DNA of 64,000 bases. Source: Euptelea pleiosperma. Its lineage: Eukaryota; Streptophyta; Magnoliopsida; Ranunculales; Eupteleaceae. This document shows, piece by piece, positions 23,301 through 36,668 of this stretch. Below the pieces are notes generated by a model that made no database searches, was not told the DNA's origin, and saw only the letters and a list, made by a program, of their open reading frames with translations. A program made the position numbers and the translations under genes. Location: contig CM068540.1 in NCBI GenBank assembly GCA_035048495.1, positions 4,138,829-4,202,828 on the forward strand. Direction: 5' to 3'. How positions within the stretch are numbered: the stretch's first letter is position 1; every line of letters begins with the position of its first letter.

Positions 23301-23791
23301 ACAAGAACAATCCCCTCCCTAAGCTTACAATTTTATTGCTTAGGTAGATTAACCCTTTCAAAACTAGCCCCTTTTTCATACTACCTGCTTAAATTCAAGC
23401 CCAAAAGCTAAGTGGATCCATGTTCAACATGTACCCCAATTTTAATTTGAATTCAAAATTCAAAATTAAAAACAATCTTCTCAGGGTACATGTGGGATGG
23501 AGAGCCACTTAGCTGCAGGCCCCGAAACAAAAGCTTGGCTGCAAAAAGGAACTACTTCGAAGATATAATTCCAACTTAGAAGTTTCACTACATCCCACGA
23601 AAATCTGTACCCCCGACACTTGGCATACCATTTAGAATCACATAAATTGTAAATTACACGGCACATGTCGATCAATCATAATCCTTGAATTTTAACATTA
23701 CAAGTCCATCTCTTTGCCTTTAATTTCTCGAAATTTCATGTTGAAAATTTTCCCTTCTCCCACTAGTCTCACAAGTGGTGGTACCTTTAGT
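23301..23791. other. Intergenic, no recognisable feature
   Basis: A short perfect inverted repeat (TTTGAATTCAAAATTC around 23447-23470) is the only structure noted. No gene is supported. Confidence 0.35.
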
Positions 23792-24065
23792 TAGGGGTGT
23801 CAATGGATAGTCAAAAATTTGAATTTGAATAATTAGACATGGGATTTAGATAAATTTTTTTATATTCGAATACTTTTTGGATATATATAATAAGTTAATA
23901 TATGAATATAATAATTTATTTAATCAAATATCTGATAAGTTAATTGGGTTCGAATTCAAATATCAAAAATACTCGTCGGATGTCGAATCGAATTCAAATA
24001 TCAAATTTTTCGATTTGGATTCGAATATGCTTATATTCGATTTGAATAATACCCGTTGACAGCCA
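23792..24065. mobile_element. hAT-like foldback element rich in TTCGAAT motifs
   Basis: Starts TAGGGGTGTCAATGGATAG, a common hAT-type end, and ends near 'acccgttgacagcca'. The interior is many GAATTCGAA-type palindromes. Similar elements are at 42934-43132 and, inverted, 54353-54542. A target duplication was not clear here. Confidence 0.55.
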
Positions 24066-24436
24066 AGTAGAACTTCCCTCCATAGGGGAGATGAACCTCA
24101 ACATACAGATGATTGTGTTCACAAAAGTAGTGGCATGGTGGCATCCTAAAAGACTTGGTGGGGCAATCATACGAGGGGCACTTTTGTATCCACACAATTA
24201 TAGTCGCAAGCAACTCCAACACTGCGCTTGACATCTAGAAACATCTACAACTCATCAAAGGGGATTAGTGATGCAGGCTTCCCCATACTTTTAGGTGATC
24301 TTTTGGGGAAAGAAAGTCTTAAATGTGCCAACATTGTTTTTGGCCATTTTCAATTTTTGGATAAGCAAATAATATTGACTAACCCTTTTGGATCTTATTA
24401 ATGAGGATGTAATGGGTTGCTTGAACCCTACACTTA

Positions 24437-24684
24437 GGCCCAGCTTGGTTCGCTACACTAGGATGCATTTTGCACTCCAGTGCAAATGCGGTGAGTTGCA
24501 TTGCAGTCACTTACCACGGTTTTGGAGCTGCAATTGCTTGCATCCATTTTCTTAAAGAGTTTGCAAGGGCTTGGTAACCACTTGCACAACAACTCATTTG
24601 CACAACCCCAACTAATCACGTGTAATCCCGGAACTGTGGCAAGTGGGTGCATTGCATCCAATTTGCATTGAACCAAGCAGGGCC
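24437..24684. mobile_element. Tourist-like (PIF/Harbinger) MITE with TTA duplication
   Basis: A 248-bp element flanked by TTA (24434-24436 and 24685-24687). Inverted ends are GGCCCAGCTTGGTTCG and TGAACCAAGCAGGGCC. Size, ends and TTA duplication are textbook Tourist features. Confidence 0.85.
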
Positions 24685-24834
24685 TTATCCTTCATTCTAG
24701 TGCCCTTTCATTTAATGAGTATGTACTATTTTAAAGCAAAAATTTGGCTCCCCACATGAATATTCACAAATCCCATCCTCATATTCATCATCATCATAAT
24801 TATAAGCCTTATCTGGAAAATTTTACCAAATTAC

Positions 24835-25110
24835 AAAAATGTGCCATGTGGCACATTATTTTTTGGCCCACCTACCCTTGATGGGTCTACACACAAAAAA
24901 TCAGCCTGATTGGTGATCTATAGCATTGGATTCAAGCATTTTTCATTGGGTGATTTTTACTGTTCGATTTGAATAATTTTTTGGGCTCTTAGATCAAATG
25001 GCTAGAGATCACCAGTAAGGCTGATTTTTGGTGTGTAGGTCCATCAAGGAGAAAGGACATCATTCATGGGTCAGTGGACTCGAAAGAGTGTGCCATGTGG
25101 CGCATTTTTA
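24835..25110. mobile_element. MITE-A copy, short form
   Basis: Ends are AAAAATGTGCCATGTGGCAC and GTGCCATGTGGCGCATTTTT. The centre has the paired 'aaaatcagcctgattggtga' and 'aaggctgatttttggtgtgt' arms of the family. No target duplication found. Confidence 0.7.
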
Positions 25111-25139
25111 TACTCCCCATGATGTCATAGGAAAAATTC

Positions 25140-25290
25140 ACGTAAGGTTAGATTGTGATCAGCTACATGAATCATATTCCTCCATTCAATTCTATTTAAA
25201 GCCATTTCTTCCGTTAATGCAAGTTTCTTAAAACATAACTTCCCATTAAATTCTTTAAACAGCCACTTTCACATTAAATTCTTAAGAGAG
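25140..25290 (+). mobile_element. Possible RTE LINE 3'-end fragment
   Basis: The block 'gatcagctacatgaatcata' plus 'ttcctccattcaattctatttaaagcc' resembles the conserved 3' region of plant RTE LINEs (GTCGGCTACATG...CCATTC). A similar block is at 27960-28040. This is family memory only, so low confidence. Confidence 0.4.
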
Positions 25291-25382
25291 CTCGTGCCGC
25301 ATGTACTATGCACATCAATTGGGGCGTCCAAGTGCCCATACCATCGAGGTCGATATACAAAATTATACACAAGCATCCTCAA

Positions 25383-25675
25383 CATGCCAAGTGGCACACT
25401 CTTTCATTACGTTTGGCACATCCCTTGGTGGACCTATACACCAAAAATCACCTTAATTGATGATTTCTAGCAGCTGGATTTGAGCATTTGTTATCATTGG
25501 CTTGGAATCCATAAAATGGGCCTGATCATGAAGCCCATGATATAAAATGCTCAAATCCAACGGCTAGAAATCACCAATCAAGTTAATTTTTGTTTTTGTT
25601 TTGTAGGTCTACCAAGGGATGTGCAAAACATTCATGGGTCAGTGGGCCTGAAAGAATGTGACAGGCGACATTTTA
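25383..25675. mobile_element. MITE-A copy, short form
   Basis: Starts ACATGCCAAGTGGCACACTC and ends near GTGACAGGCGACATTTT. It has the paired 'caaaaatcaccttaattgat' and 'atcaccaatcaagttaattt' arms. Confidence 0.65.
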
Positions 25676-26094
25676 GGGGAGACATCAGTATACTAGATTT
25701 TTTTTTCGAATACAGTCTGAATGACACGTGACCACGTGTGCTACGAGTCCACAAGTGCCACAAGTCCATGACACGACACGACATACACGAAGGATCCACA
25801 TGTGCCACGAGTCCACGACACGACATACACGAAGGATCTTTGAGAAGGGCAATGTTAGCATCTCCCTAGTGGTCGTGTCCCTAGATCCAGACAAGGGGTG
25901 TAATTGGGCCAAGTTTCGGCTTGGACTTTTGTAAATTTTGAATAGGCCCGATCTGTTACAATTTAAATTGAATCGCAAAACCTCTCATGGGCCGGCCCGT
26001 TTGCCACAACACGAATCTCTAAGATCACGGTTTTCTAAGAACATCTAAGTGGTCGAACATCACTAGCTGTAGCATCGTCCTCAGTACCTTTATT
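25676..26094. other. Intergenic; short local duplication
   Basis: The phrases 'tgccac(a/g)agtcca(t/c)gacacgac' and 'acatacacgaaggatc' occur twice (about 25755-25797 and 25803-25838), giving a small tandem duplication. No gene is supported. Confidence 0.5.
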
Positions 26095-26620
26095 TGAGTA
26101 GGACCACTGTATGACCCACGTGGCAAACTTTTAGAGACCAGTGATAGTATGAATGTTTGGCCCATCCTAAGTGAGCCTACATATAAAAAATCATCGTGAT
26201 TAGTGATTTCAAACCTTTGGATCTTTCTAACCCAAATAATGCTCAAATTCCACGGTTAAAAATAAGGGTTAGTATCAGGGACCACACGTTTGTTGTCGGC
26301 CGTGGATATCAAGAATCCAAACGGTGGTTAATAATGCTGAGCTGGCATTTAGTTTTGCAAAAGCAAAACCACCGTTGGATTCTTGGGATCCACGTCGACA
26401 ACAAACGTGAACTTGTTAGTTCACTTTTGTTGGTCCCTGATCCCGAGCCTAAAAATAAACCCATGAAAACGACTCCAATCCAATGCTTAGAAATCATTAA
26501 TCATGTAGGTCTACTTAGGGTACGGCCAAACATCCATACGGTCATCGACCTCTAACAGTATGCCACGTGGCTCTTACTGTGTTCCGTCAGATGACGGACT
26601 TCCGTCAGCAAAGTGCGCTT
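26095..26620. mobile_element. MITE-A copy interrupted by a nested hAT MITE
   Basis: Left arm 26095-26264 and right arm 26458-26620 carry the standard paired core ('agtatgaatgtttggcccat' and 'ggccaaacatccatacggtc') and a G-box GCCACGTGGC at 26562-26571. The right end is 'gacttccgtcagcaaagt'. The two halves are split by the element at 26265-26449. Confidence 0.75.
26265..26449. mobile_element. hAT-type MITE nested in MITE-A, perfect 8-bp target duplication
   Basis: A 185-bp foldback element flanked by TAAAAATA (26257-26264 and 26450-26457). The inverted blocks are ATCAGGGACCA at left and TGGTCCCTGAT at right. Removing it restores the normal MITE-A sequence 'ggttaaaaataaacccatg', so it is the younger insertion. 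Confidence 0.85.
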
Positions 26621-27669
26621 TAAGATTCAAAGGGCATTTGGGTAATTTACTTGCCGACCTCTAGGCCGCCTACGGATCGTGCGAGAGCGATGGGGGTGGT
26701 GACGTGGCAGCTCTTTTTCTTCAGTCAACGTAAGCCGATGGTCACATACCGCGTGAGAACCGCGTAAGCGGCATGTGAGAGAGAGAGAGAGAGAGCGAGG
26801 ATTGATACTAGCCAGAGAAAAGCCGAGAAAAGCTCAGACTAAACACAGCCATGTCGTGAAAACCGTTGGATGGTCTTTAAGCTTGTGTGATGCGAATCAT
26901 AAGGACTGTCCAACGGTCGACGCCTAGGGAGAACGTCCTCTTCAGGACGTTAGAAACATTTTCCATATTTTAAAAAAAAACTGGGAATAATTTACCCCTC
27001 TCAATCCCTCTTTTTACCACTTTATTTTTTATAATTACAACTATGCCCTCCTTAGTCTTTTAGAAATTTTGACCATCTTTTTTATATTTTTATAAATTAC
27101 ATTAATGTAAAATGACCAAAGTGCCTACCCCCATCGATCCATATTTTCATTTTAATTTTGGGAGGTCAAGGAGTCTCAATTTAACTACAGGATTTGCGAA
27201 GAAGAATGATGTCATGAACATAAACGAATGTGGTCCCACTTTTTGACTAATGTCCTACAGGTGGTCTTCCTAATCAGCGATGGTGATTGATAAACAACTC
27301 TTCCATGCTAATTACCTTTCTTTTAGTTGCCTTGAACCATGCTTATTAGTCTGTTAATTCAAAGCGTGATTTGTGGCAATTTACAAAATTAGGGCGCTAC
27401 TATTACAAATTGAAATACAGATTTTATAAATTTATAATTATCACTAAAATGGTCAATCGGCTAATTGATTTGTACAATTTGTCGTAGGTCATAGCCCAAT
27501 ATGACAATAATCAAGCAATTAGTCATTTGATCAAAGACACCGCATTGCCCACTTAAAATATTTTCTTTAATTTGTCAAATTTCAAGACTTCAAACTCTTT
27601 ATTTCACTCGAAGACGACCTCTTATTAGTAGTTTGGCATTGGCATACGGCTAAAACACTATTTGAAAAT
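26621..27669. other. Intergenic, no recognisable feature
   Basis: Contains a (GA)n tract at about 26777-26796. Otherwise AT-rich with no supported gene or repeat boundary. Confidence 0.35.
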
Positions 27670-27680
27670 TTTGAGTATGA

Positions 27681-27880
27681 ATCCCAAGGGTTGGGCGTAG
27701 GGCTGGCCAGGACCACTCCTCAGGAAGCAGAGGTCCTGAGTTCGAACCCCCCTCTTGGGGCCATCCCCTTGGATTTATCCCAATACACCTAGTACGTGTG
27801 GAAAGGGTGACATACATGTCTAGTGGGACTAGTCAGGTGCTCTAAGAGGCCCAGATATCCATAGTATCAAAAAAAAAAGG
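27681..27880 (+). mobile_element. tRNA-derived SINE with target duplication
   Basis: A 200-bp element with an internal RNA polymerase III B-box-like sequence AGTTCGAACCC (27739-27749), a body ending 'tctaagaggcccagatatcc', and a 10-A tail. It is flanked by TTTGAGTATGA (27670-27680) and TTTGAGTACGA (27881-27891), an 11-bp duplication with one mismatch. The A box is not clear. Two related copies lie at 28108 and 36560. Confidence 0.8.
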
Positions 27881-27959
27881 TTTGAGTACGATTTGGTTTC
27901 GCAATTAAAAAATATAGTCATTAAACGGGAACACAACATTATCATCATAAACACTTTCC

Positions 27960-28050
27960 AAACTATATGAGGTCGACTACACAAATCCTATTCCTCTATT
28001 CAATCCTGTTTAAAGCCATTTCTTCTGTTAAGGCGATAAGAGTGACAAAA
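27960..28050 (+). mobile_element. Possible RTE LINE 3'-end fragment
   Basis: 'gaggtcgactacacaaatcc' and 'tattcaatcctgtttaaagc' repeat the block seen at 25150-25220. Tentative. Confidence 0.35.
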
Positions 28051-28107
28051 AAATATTAGTATTTTGTACAATGATATGCGGAATGATAACAAGGACCAAA
28101 CCCTAGG

Positions 28108-28262
28108 GCCACCCCCTGGAAAGAGTAGAGGGTAATAAGTGGCTCTGTCCACATTAACTCTTCCAATACACTCTGGCATGTGTGGAAGGGGTGACTATCA
28201 TGCCAGGGGGACTAGTCAGGTGCTCTAAGAGGCCCGGATACCCACGGTTTCAAAAAAAAAAA
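28108..28262 (+). mobile_element. SINE, 5'-truncated copy with target duplication
   Basis: Shares 'ggggactagtcaggtgctct' and 'aagaggcccggatacccac' and a poly-A tail with the 27681 SINE but lacks its B box. It is flanked by AAGGACCAAACCCTAGG (28091-28107) and an AAGGACCAAACCTAAGG copy starting at about 28267. Duplicated flanks show it moved as a truncated element or from a shorter subfamily. Confidence 0.75.
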
Positions 28263-28535
28263 GGAAAGGACCAAACCTAAGGGGAAGATAGAAGATGAGA
28301 GAAAAAATATAACCTTAACAAAAAATAGAAAAGGAAAATAAAATAAAGTCACAAGGGCACAAATGTCATTCCACACCATTAAGCGGTGAAAATGCAGAAA
28401 TGATAAAAAAAAAATACAAAGTAGTAATTGAAAGGAAAAGTGGAGGGCATATTAGTAATGATGGATGTTTTATATTTGAGAAAGCGATTACGTCCGGATG
28501 GATTGTTGTTAGATAACTTGGGTGTTCTCCGCCCA

Positions 28536-28547
28536 TATAAAACCCTA
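28536..28547 (+). promoter_or_regulatory. Calmodulin TATA box overlapping a telo-box
   Basis: TATAAAA at 28536-28542 lies 118 bp before the start codon, placing transcription start near 28570 by the usual spacing. AAACCCTA at 28540-28547 is a plant telo-box, common in promoters of highly expressed housekeeping genes. The leader is TC-rich. Confidence 0.6.
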
Positions 28548-28659
28548 GTTGTTCGGAAAAGAGGAAGGCGATCGAGCGATTCTCATTTTCTTCTTAAGAG
28601 TGTCATTCTCTTTCTTTTCTCTCCGATCTCTCTCCTTTTGCTCGATTTCTAAAGAAAAA

Positions 28660-31599
<2,940 letters not shown>

Positions 31600-32030
31600 G
31601 GACCAACCCCACTAGACCTGAAAAAGGGGAAAAAAATGGAAAAAAAAAAAAGGGGAAATGAAAGAAGGAAAAGGGAACAGGGCCTAGTCTAATGAGATTT
31701 GGATCTTTATCTAGGAATTTATTTGATAGGTCTGAAAGGAAAAAACCACGAAGGGGTAGTAGAGCCCATCTTTGAAGTGTTGTTTGGTTTCTGTCTCATC
31801 GTTTTATGTTGCGTGTGTAATTGTGTTTTCTCTAGTCGGTTTGCTTTGTTCTGTTGTAGTTGGTTGGTTTGCTTGGGTTCTTAATTTTCTTCCCGTCCCT
31901 TTTTCCTTCTTTATATTTTTCTGTCTTTGTATTGCGGACCTTTGAACGATGCCATGTCCAATGTTTTTGTCTTCTCTGTTGGGATGACCTAAATTTTAGT
32001 AAAAAAAATCCTAATTTATTTTTTTGTCTT
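31600..32030 (+). other. Calmodulin 3' untranslated region (probable)
   Basis: Purine-rich just after the stop (31620-31680), then T- and GT-rich DNA typical of a plant 3' UTR. No canonical AATAAA was picked out, so the poly-A site is not fixed. Confidence 0.5.
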
Positions 32031-32079
32031 TCCTTCACTTTCTCGGAAGACTTTGAAATTTGTAGTTTTGTGATAATCA

Positions 32080-32459
32080 GAGTAAAACTTCTCACAAGAT
32101 GTTGTGACCGAAGCCGGTCACAGCATTCAATACGAGCCAGGTGGCATACTATTAGAGGACGATGACCGTATGGAACGGTACACAAAAAAATCAGCCTGAT
32201 TAGTGATTTCTAACCGATTCCATTGAAGATATTTTCACGGTTTGATTCTAACGGTAGGCATTTGAGCATTACTGAGCGTTATTTGGGTGCAAAATTCTAA
32301 AGGTTGCAAGTCACTAATCAGGCTGATTTTTGGTTTGTAGGTCCAGAGGGACTGGCCAAACATCCATACGGTCAGCGCTCTCTGATCGTATGTCACGTGT
32401 CTCGCATTGAGTTCTGTGACCGGCTTCCGTCATGACATCTTGTGATACAAGTTTTACTT
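32080..32459. mobile_element. MITE-A copy with perfect 9-bp target duplication
   Basis: A 380-bp foldback element flanked by TGATAATCA (32071-32079 and 32460-32468). The ends GAGTAAAACTT and AAGTTTTACTT are inverted except for the outermost base, followed by ACAAGATGTTGTGAC-type inverted blocks. With the 21677 copy it fixes the family as Mutator-like. Confidence 0.9.
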
Positions 32460-32604
32460 TGATAATCATAGAGATTTGAACTATTTTTGACTTGAGTTGG
32501 ATTTGACATCATTGCTGTTAATTCAATTGCCCGGTCCCACCAATCAACTACGCTGGTCGTGTTTCTTTGTTGACTTGGCCGAAAGCAGGTTATTGTTGAT
32601 CAGC

Positions 32605-32810
32605 GTTGTGATATACTCTTAGTGGACGCTGACTGTATGGATGTTTGGCTGGTCCTCGGTGGACATAAAAACTAAAAATCAGCATTTACAACCTTTGGAT
32701 TTTTGCACCCAAATGAGGCTCAATAATATTCAAATTCCTACCGTTAAAATCAACCCATGAAAATGAACTTCAATCGAATCGATTAGGTCCACCTAGGGAA
32801 TTTGTATGCT
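32605..32810. mobile_element. MITE-A copy, internally deleted
   Basis: Has the left arm ('gactgtatggatgtttggct'), the centre and 'aaatcaacccatgaaaatga', then jumps to 'gattaggtccacctaggg'. Most of the right arm is lost. Confidence 0.65.
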
Positions 32811-33650
32811 CGGATCACTATGCATTTGTCGCGACAGTTCAGTTTTTGAGTGGGGTCGTGCTACCCGACTGATAACAGGACAGAAATATGTGTGGTTAGG
32901 CCATTGACCGTTGGATTAAAAATACTTTTTTGTCCGGTTATACGTGGGCTATCATTTTCCTTTGGAGAGAGAGAGAGAGAGCACCAGCTAAGGATGAAAC
33001 TCTTGGGATCGGAGTCGGCCCATCTTGCCCGAGACAAAGTGAGACTCCTTTGTAAAACAGTAATCTCGGGTCGAGACAGAGCCTGGTTTAGATTGGATCG
33101 GTGGGCTCTGATCCCGATCCAGATCCCCGGGACTTTGAACCACGGCACCCGCCACGTCTTATTTAATGGAATTGTAAGTGCCGTGTGCTACTATAAACAA
33201 ATGTAGTTGTTTTGCCCCCTCCTATTCTTAAATGGAATCGTAAGTGCAGCATCTTCCCTATTCAGATCTTTTCTTGCGATCATCTCAACCCATATTTCAA
33301 CCTTCTACCCCTTTTTAGGACCCATTTTGATTTTTTTAACTTCTCTAGGTAGATGGATGAAAAGCCCAATGGATTTGATTAAGTTTAAACTTGAATCAAC
33401 TTATTGATCCAACAGATAGGATACTCAGATTTTGATTTTGGAACTTCGCGCGTCTTCAAAGCCCAGTCTTCGAAGGTGCACTCCTTGGTGTGACCCAAAC
33501 ACTTGTCATCAATCAAGACGTCAGCCAAGACGCACATCAAAGGTGCACTACCAAACACAGCCTTAGACTTATGGGATATATAGCAACAATTTGCAGATCA
33601 TGAAAGGATTGTTATAGATGAGAAACAACACAACTGGAGATTTTAAATCA
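32811..33650. other. Intergenic between calmodulin and UBC22
   Basis: A (GA)n tract at 32963-32981 and a short duplication ('aatggaat.gtaagtgc' at about 33165 and 33232). Short open frames here have no domain content. Confidence 0.4.
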
Positions 33651-33867
33651 AAACAAGGAAAAACGATGTCAGATGCGGAAAAAGGCAATTAATTTACCCT
33701 CATCTTCAACACATTCCCATTGAGAATATTCAGTTCAGATACCACAGTCCCTTGTCCATGTTTTTATTCTTTTTCGCGACCCTCCCTTCACAAAGAAGCA
33801 ATGTTAGTCACAAGTTACATATAGATGACAGTCCTTTCATTTCTTCCTCCCTCATCTGTCTCTTTCA

Positions 33868-36395
33868 CTATAATCTCTTCAAGCTTTTCTTTCTAGCATC
33901 CATCTTCTTCTTGTCTGCCTGAGCTTTTGCAACCCCACCTTCCTTCTTTTGTATTGTTGCTGATCCACCAACTACTGTCTCGGTCACTGGAGCACCAACT
34001 GCAGGCAGATCCTGACTATTGGTCCCTCCTCCTTTGCTTGCTGCCAGAGGGGATGGAAGTGGCACTGTTGCACTGGATACCATGTTGGTATGATCTACTT
34101 TTAGACCAGTGATCTTTGTCTGGTCGACGTTCAAGGCAGTAGTGGACTCAGAGATTGCTCCTGTCTTGGACTTCGGTTTTGATCTAAGTGCGTGAATTCC
34201 TGTATAAAGCCTGTATAGTGGGGGGTCAGTAAACCCCATCATCATAAATAGCTTAAGAACGTTCCATGTACTACAAGGTTATGCAGATAGGTGGATAAAT
34301 CTATCGTCCATGATTTTGTAAAAGGTAAGTTAGGCATACTAGTGATGAACTAGTGTCCAATTTTTGTAATTAGATCATATTGTATCCATCCAATATATAT
34401 CTCGCTCTTCATAGACAGTAATACAATACAATACTAATGGGACAGTGCGTGGTGGGACTTGGAACTTGGCCAATCTGAAAACATTTGGCAGTGTTTTCCA
34501 TAACAGTGCCAACTCACTGGGTCCCACTGCACATGGCTGTTTTTCCTGCCCTGGTTCACCCAAGGATGTGTCTGTCTTATTAATCTATAAGAGGTTGTTC
34601 CCCCATGCGAGTGTTTCCCGAGTTCCATGCATGCCAAATAGTACACCACAGCATAAGGTTAAAAACAAGATAATAATGGCTTACCTGGCATGTCTGGCAT
34701 ACTCCTCATAATTTTCAAGCAACATTTTGCCAGCCTGTTCATTCAAAGCTGATTCTGGAAATGGTTCTATCAGTAAACACCTGACCACCTGTATCATCAA
34801 CAGAAACATGAAACGTAAGTCAAGGGAAGCAACCAACATAGAACAGGCAAGTAAGATTAGCCACCACCGCAACAATCTCAAGAGGAGACAAGGGAGGGTG
34901 CAGTTGGTCCAAATTGTTAACTTGGTGTTCCAAAATGGCTCCCCTTATTGTAAGGCGAAACTGAAAAAAAAGGTAAGATGAATAAATTAAAAATACAATA
35001 AAAACAAACCATCTAACTTACAAGGAGAACATGTCGCAGTCCAAGACTTGGATTCCAATCCTTCTTCAGTGTGTTGACGCAAATCTCACCATTATTTGCA
35101 ATGTTTGGATGAAAGATTTTTGTCAGGAAAAAACCTACAAAAATAATGATCAAAGGTGGATGAAGATGAAATATACAGATATTTGAAAAAGCAAGTTAAC
35201 AACTCAAATCTCAACAACAGCCAATCACATTCGAACATCTGAATTGGAGGGGGGGGGGGGGTTGTGGGGGACCAGGATCCCAATATATTGAAAATACATA
35301 CTATGGTCTATAAACAACATGCAGGAAAATGGGGGTGGGGAACCAGGATCCCAATATATTGAAAATACATACTATGGTCTATAAACAACATGCAGGAAAA
35401 TGGGGGTGGGTCACCACGAGATAAGTTCCACATTCCGGGGAAATCAACTCGGATCCCAATATATTGAAAATACATACTATGGTCTATAAACAACATGCAG
35501 GAAAATGGGGGTGGGTCACCATGAGATAAGTTCCACATTCCGGGGAAATCAACTCAGCCCGATGATCATCTGATGATAGAAACATTGTTGTTGAACCATT
35601 TTCCATATTTTGCTACACTATGAGAGGTATCTGATGATTATAATCATCTCAATAAAGTTGGTTTTTGAAATGGGAGATCCCCCCTTAAATTCATCTCCAT
35701 CAAATAGCAAATAGTGACTTCCATCCAGACGTTTTATAGTTACTATGAACAAGGACCACACTCACGGCCATGCCAATTAGAAACTGTAAAATCAACTCTC
35801 AGATGATCATCTGATGGTAGAAGCATTGTTGTTGAACCACTTTTTCCAAATTTTGCTACACTATGAGAGGTATCTGATGACCATAATCATCTGATCAGTA
35901 AAGTTGGTTTTTGAAATGGGAGATCTCCATCAAATAGTAGGCTCCCATCCAGGTGTTTTGTAGTTACTGTGAATAAGTCAAGGACCACACTCACAGCCAT
36001 GCCAAATAGAGATTGAACTTACTGGAATATTCAGACCATGGATCATCACATATTTGAATATCAATAAGAAAGTGAGCGCAACATACCTTTGGGAGGGGAG
36101 TGTGGGAAATCATGAGACAATAACAACTTCATACGGAAAACACCATTCTCGTATGGAGTTCCAGCTGCAATCAAGGCTCTCTTCCCATTCAGTACAAAGC
36201 AGCCTCAAAAAGTTATAAGGGAACACAAGAATTATGAGAAAACCACATACCTGGACCCTCAATATCAGCAAATATGGTGGAGAAATCATCATCATTAATG
36301 CATACTTTGATGCCCTCAGGTGGGGTTTCATCAAGATTCTTCAGTTCCTTTGCAAGTTGTTTTATTACGTTTGGTGGAAGATTTTCATTAGTTGC
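33868..36395 (-). CDS. UBC22: Ubiquitin-conjugating enzyme E2, UBC22-like (coding exons)
   Basis: E2 enzymes take ubiquitin from E1 and pass it on with an E3. Plant UBC22 is related to animal UBE2S and is known for Lys11-linked chains. Five exons in gene order: 36395-36251, 36164-36087, 35134-35022, 34788-34685, 34210-33868. All have GT..AG borders and matching phases, giving 260 residues plus the initiator Met. The UBC fold opens with [21 protein letters not shown] is at about 84-86 in [15 protein letters not shown], with the catalytic Cys at about 94. The helix [20 protein letters not shown] follows. A basic tail ends [15 protein letters not shown], as in UBC22. The first coding base visible is Ala2, so the ATG must sit in an upstream exon. 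The best candidate is a 24-nt exon at 39019-38996 ending in ATG before GTAGAT. An open, in-phase extension from an ATG at 40481 in the leader exon is also possible but looks unconserved. The gene appears intact. Confidence 0.93.
35275..35554. repeat. Tandem repeat in a UBC22 intron (71/105-bp units)
   Basis: Three copies of 'ggatcccaatatattgaaaa' plus 'tacatactatggtctataaac' start at 35275, 35346 and 35451. Units 2 and 3 add 'gataagttccacattccggg'. A run of G (35249-35261) precedes. Copies 2 and 3 are almost identical, so the duplication is recent. It lies between coding exons 2 and 3. Confidence 0.9.
35561..36010. repeat. Two direct copies of a 200-bp intron segment
   Basis: 'gatgatcatctgatg.tagaa', 'ttgctacactatgagaggta', 'aaagttggtttttgaaatgg' and 'aaggaccacactcac' occur in the same order from 35561 and from 35801. 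They are diverged, so older than the neighbouring tandem repeat. Confidence 0.8.
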
Positions 36396-36559
36396 CTGTC
36401 ATAATAATAATAAATCTAATAAATCACACCAATGTTGTCAGGAAGGAGCTACAGATGTTAGATTCATCAAAAAACATAACAGTAAAGTTTTTTTGATAGA
36501 CGCATAACAATTAAGTTTAATGCACCCTATGTATAGCAAAAAGTAGGAGGTTCTAAGGT

Positions 36560-36668
36560 CAACTCTCCTTGGGGCCACCCCCTGGAAAGAGTAGGGTAAT
36601 AAGTGGCTCAGTCCACATTAACTCTCCCAGTACACTCCGGCACATGCGGAAGGGGTGACTATTGTCTG
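36560..36668 (+). mobile_element. SINE fragment
   Basis: Matches the middle of the 28108 SINE: 'ggggccaccccctggaaaga', 'ggtaataagtggctc.gtcc', 'ggaaggggtgactat'. The poly-A tail and promoter end are missing. It lies in the UBC22 5' intron, opposite to the gene. Confidence 0.65.

Noticed and set aside
26196..26555. 119-codon frame over 26196-26555
   Set aside because: It crosses the junctions of two nested MITEs and has no conserved content.
27730..27760. Possible tRNA gene
   Set aside because: A B-box-like motif is present, but no clover-leaf, clear A box or acceptor stem; the poly-A tail and target duplication show a SINE.
31832..32185. Frames of about 100 codons on both strands after calmodulin
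   Set aside because: Low-complexity 3' UTR DNA running into a MITE; no domain.
34445..34981. Plus-strand open frames opposite UBC22 exon 4
   Set aside because: Antisense shadows; the minus-strand exon ([20 protein letters not shown]) has correct splice sites and family match.
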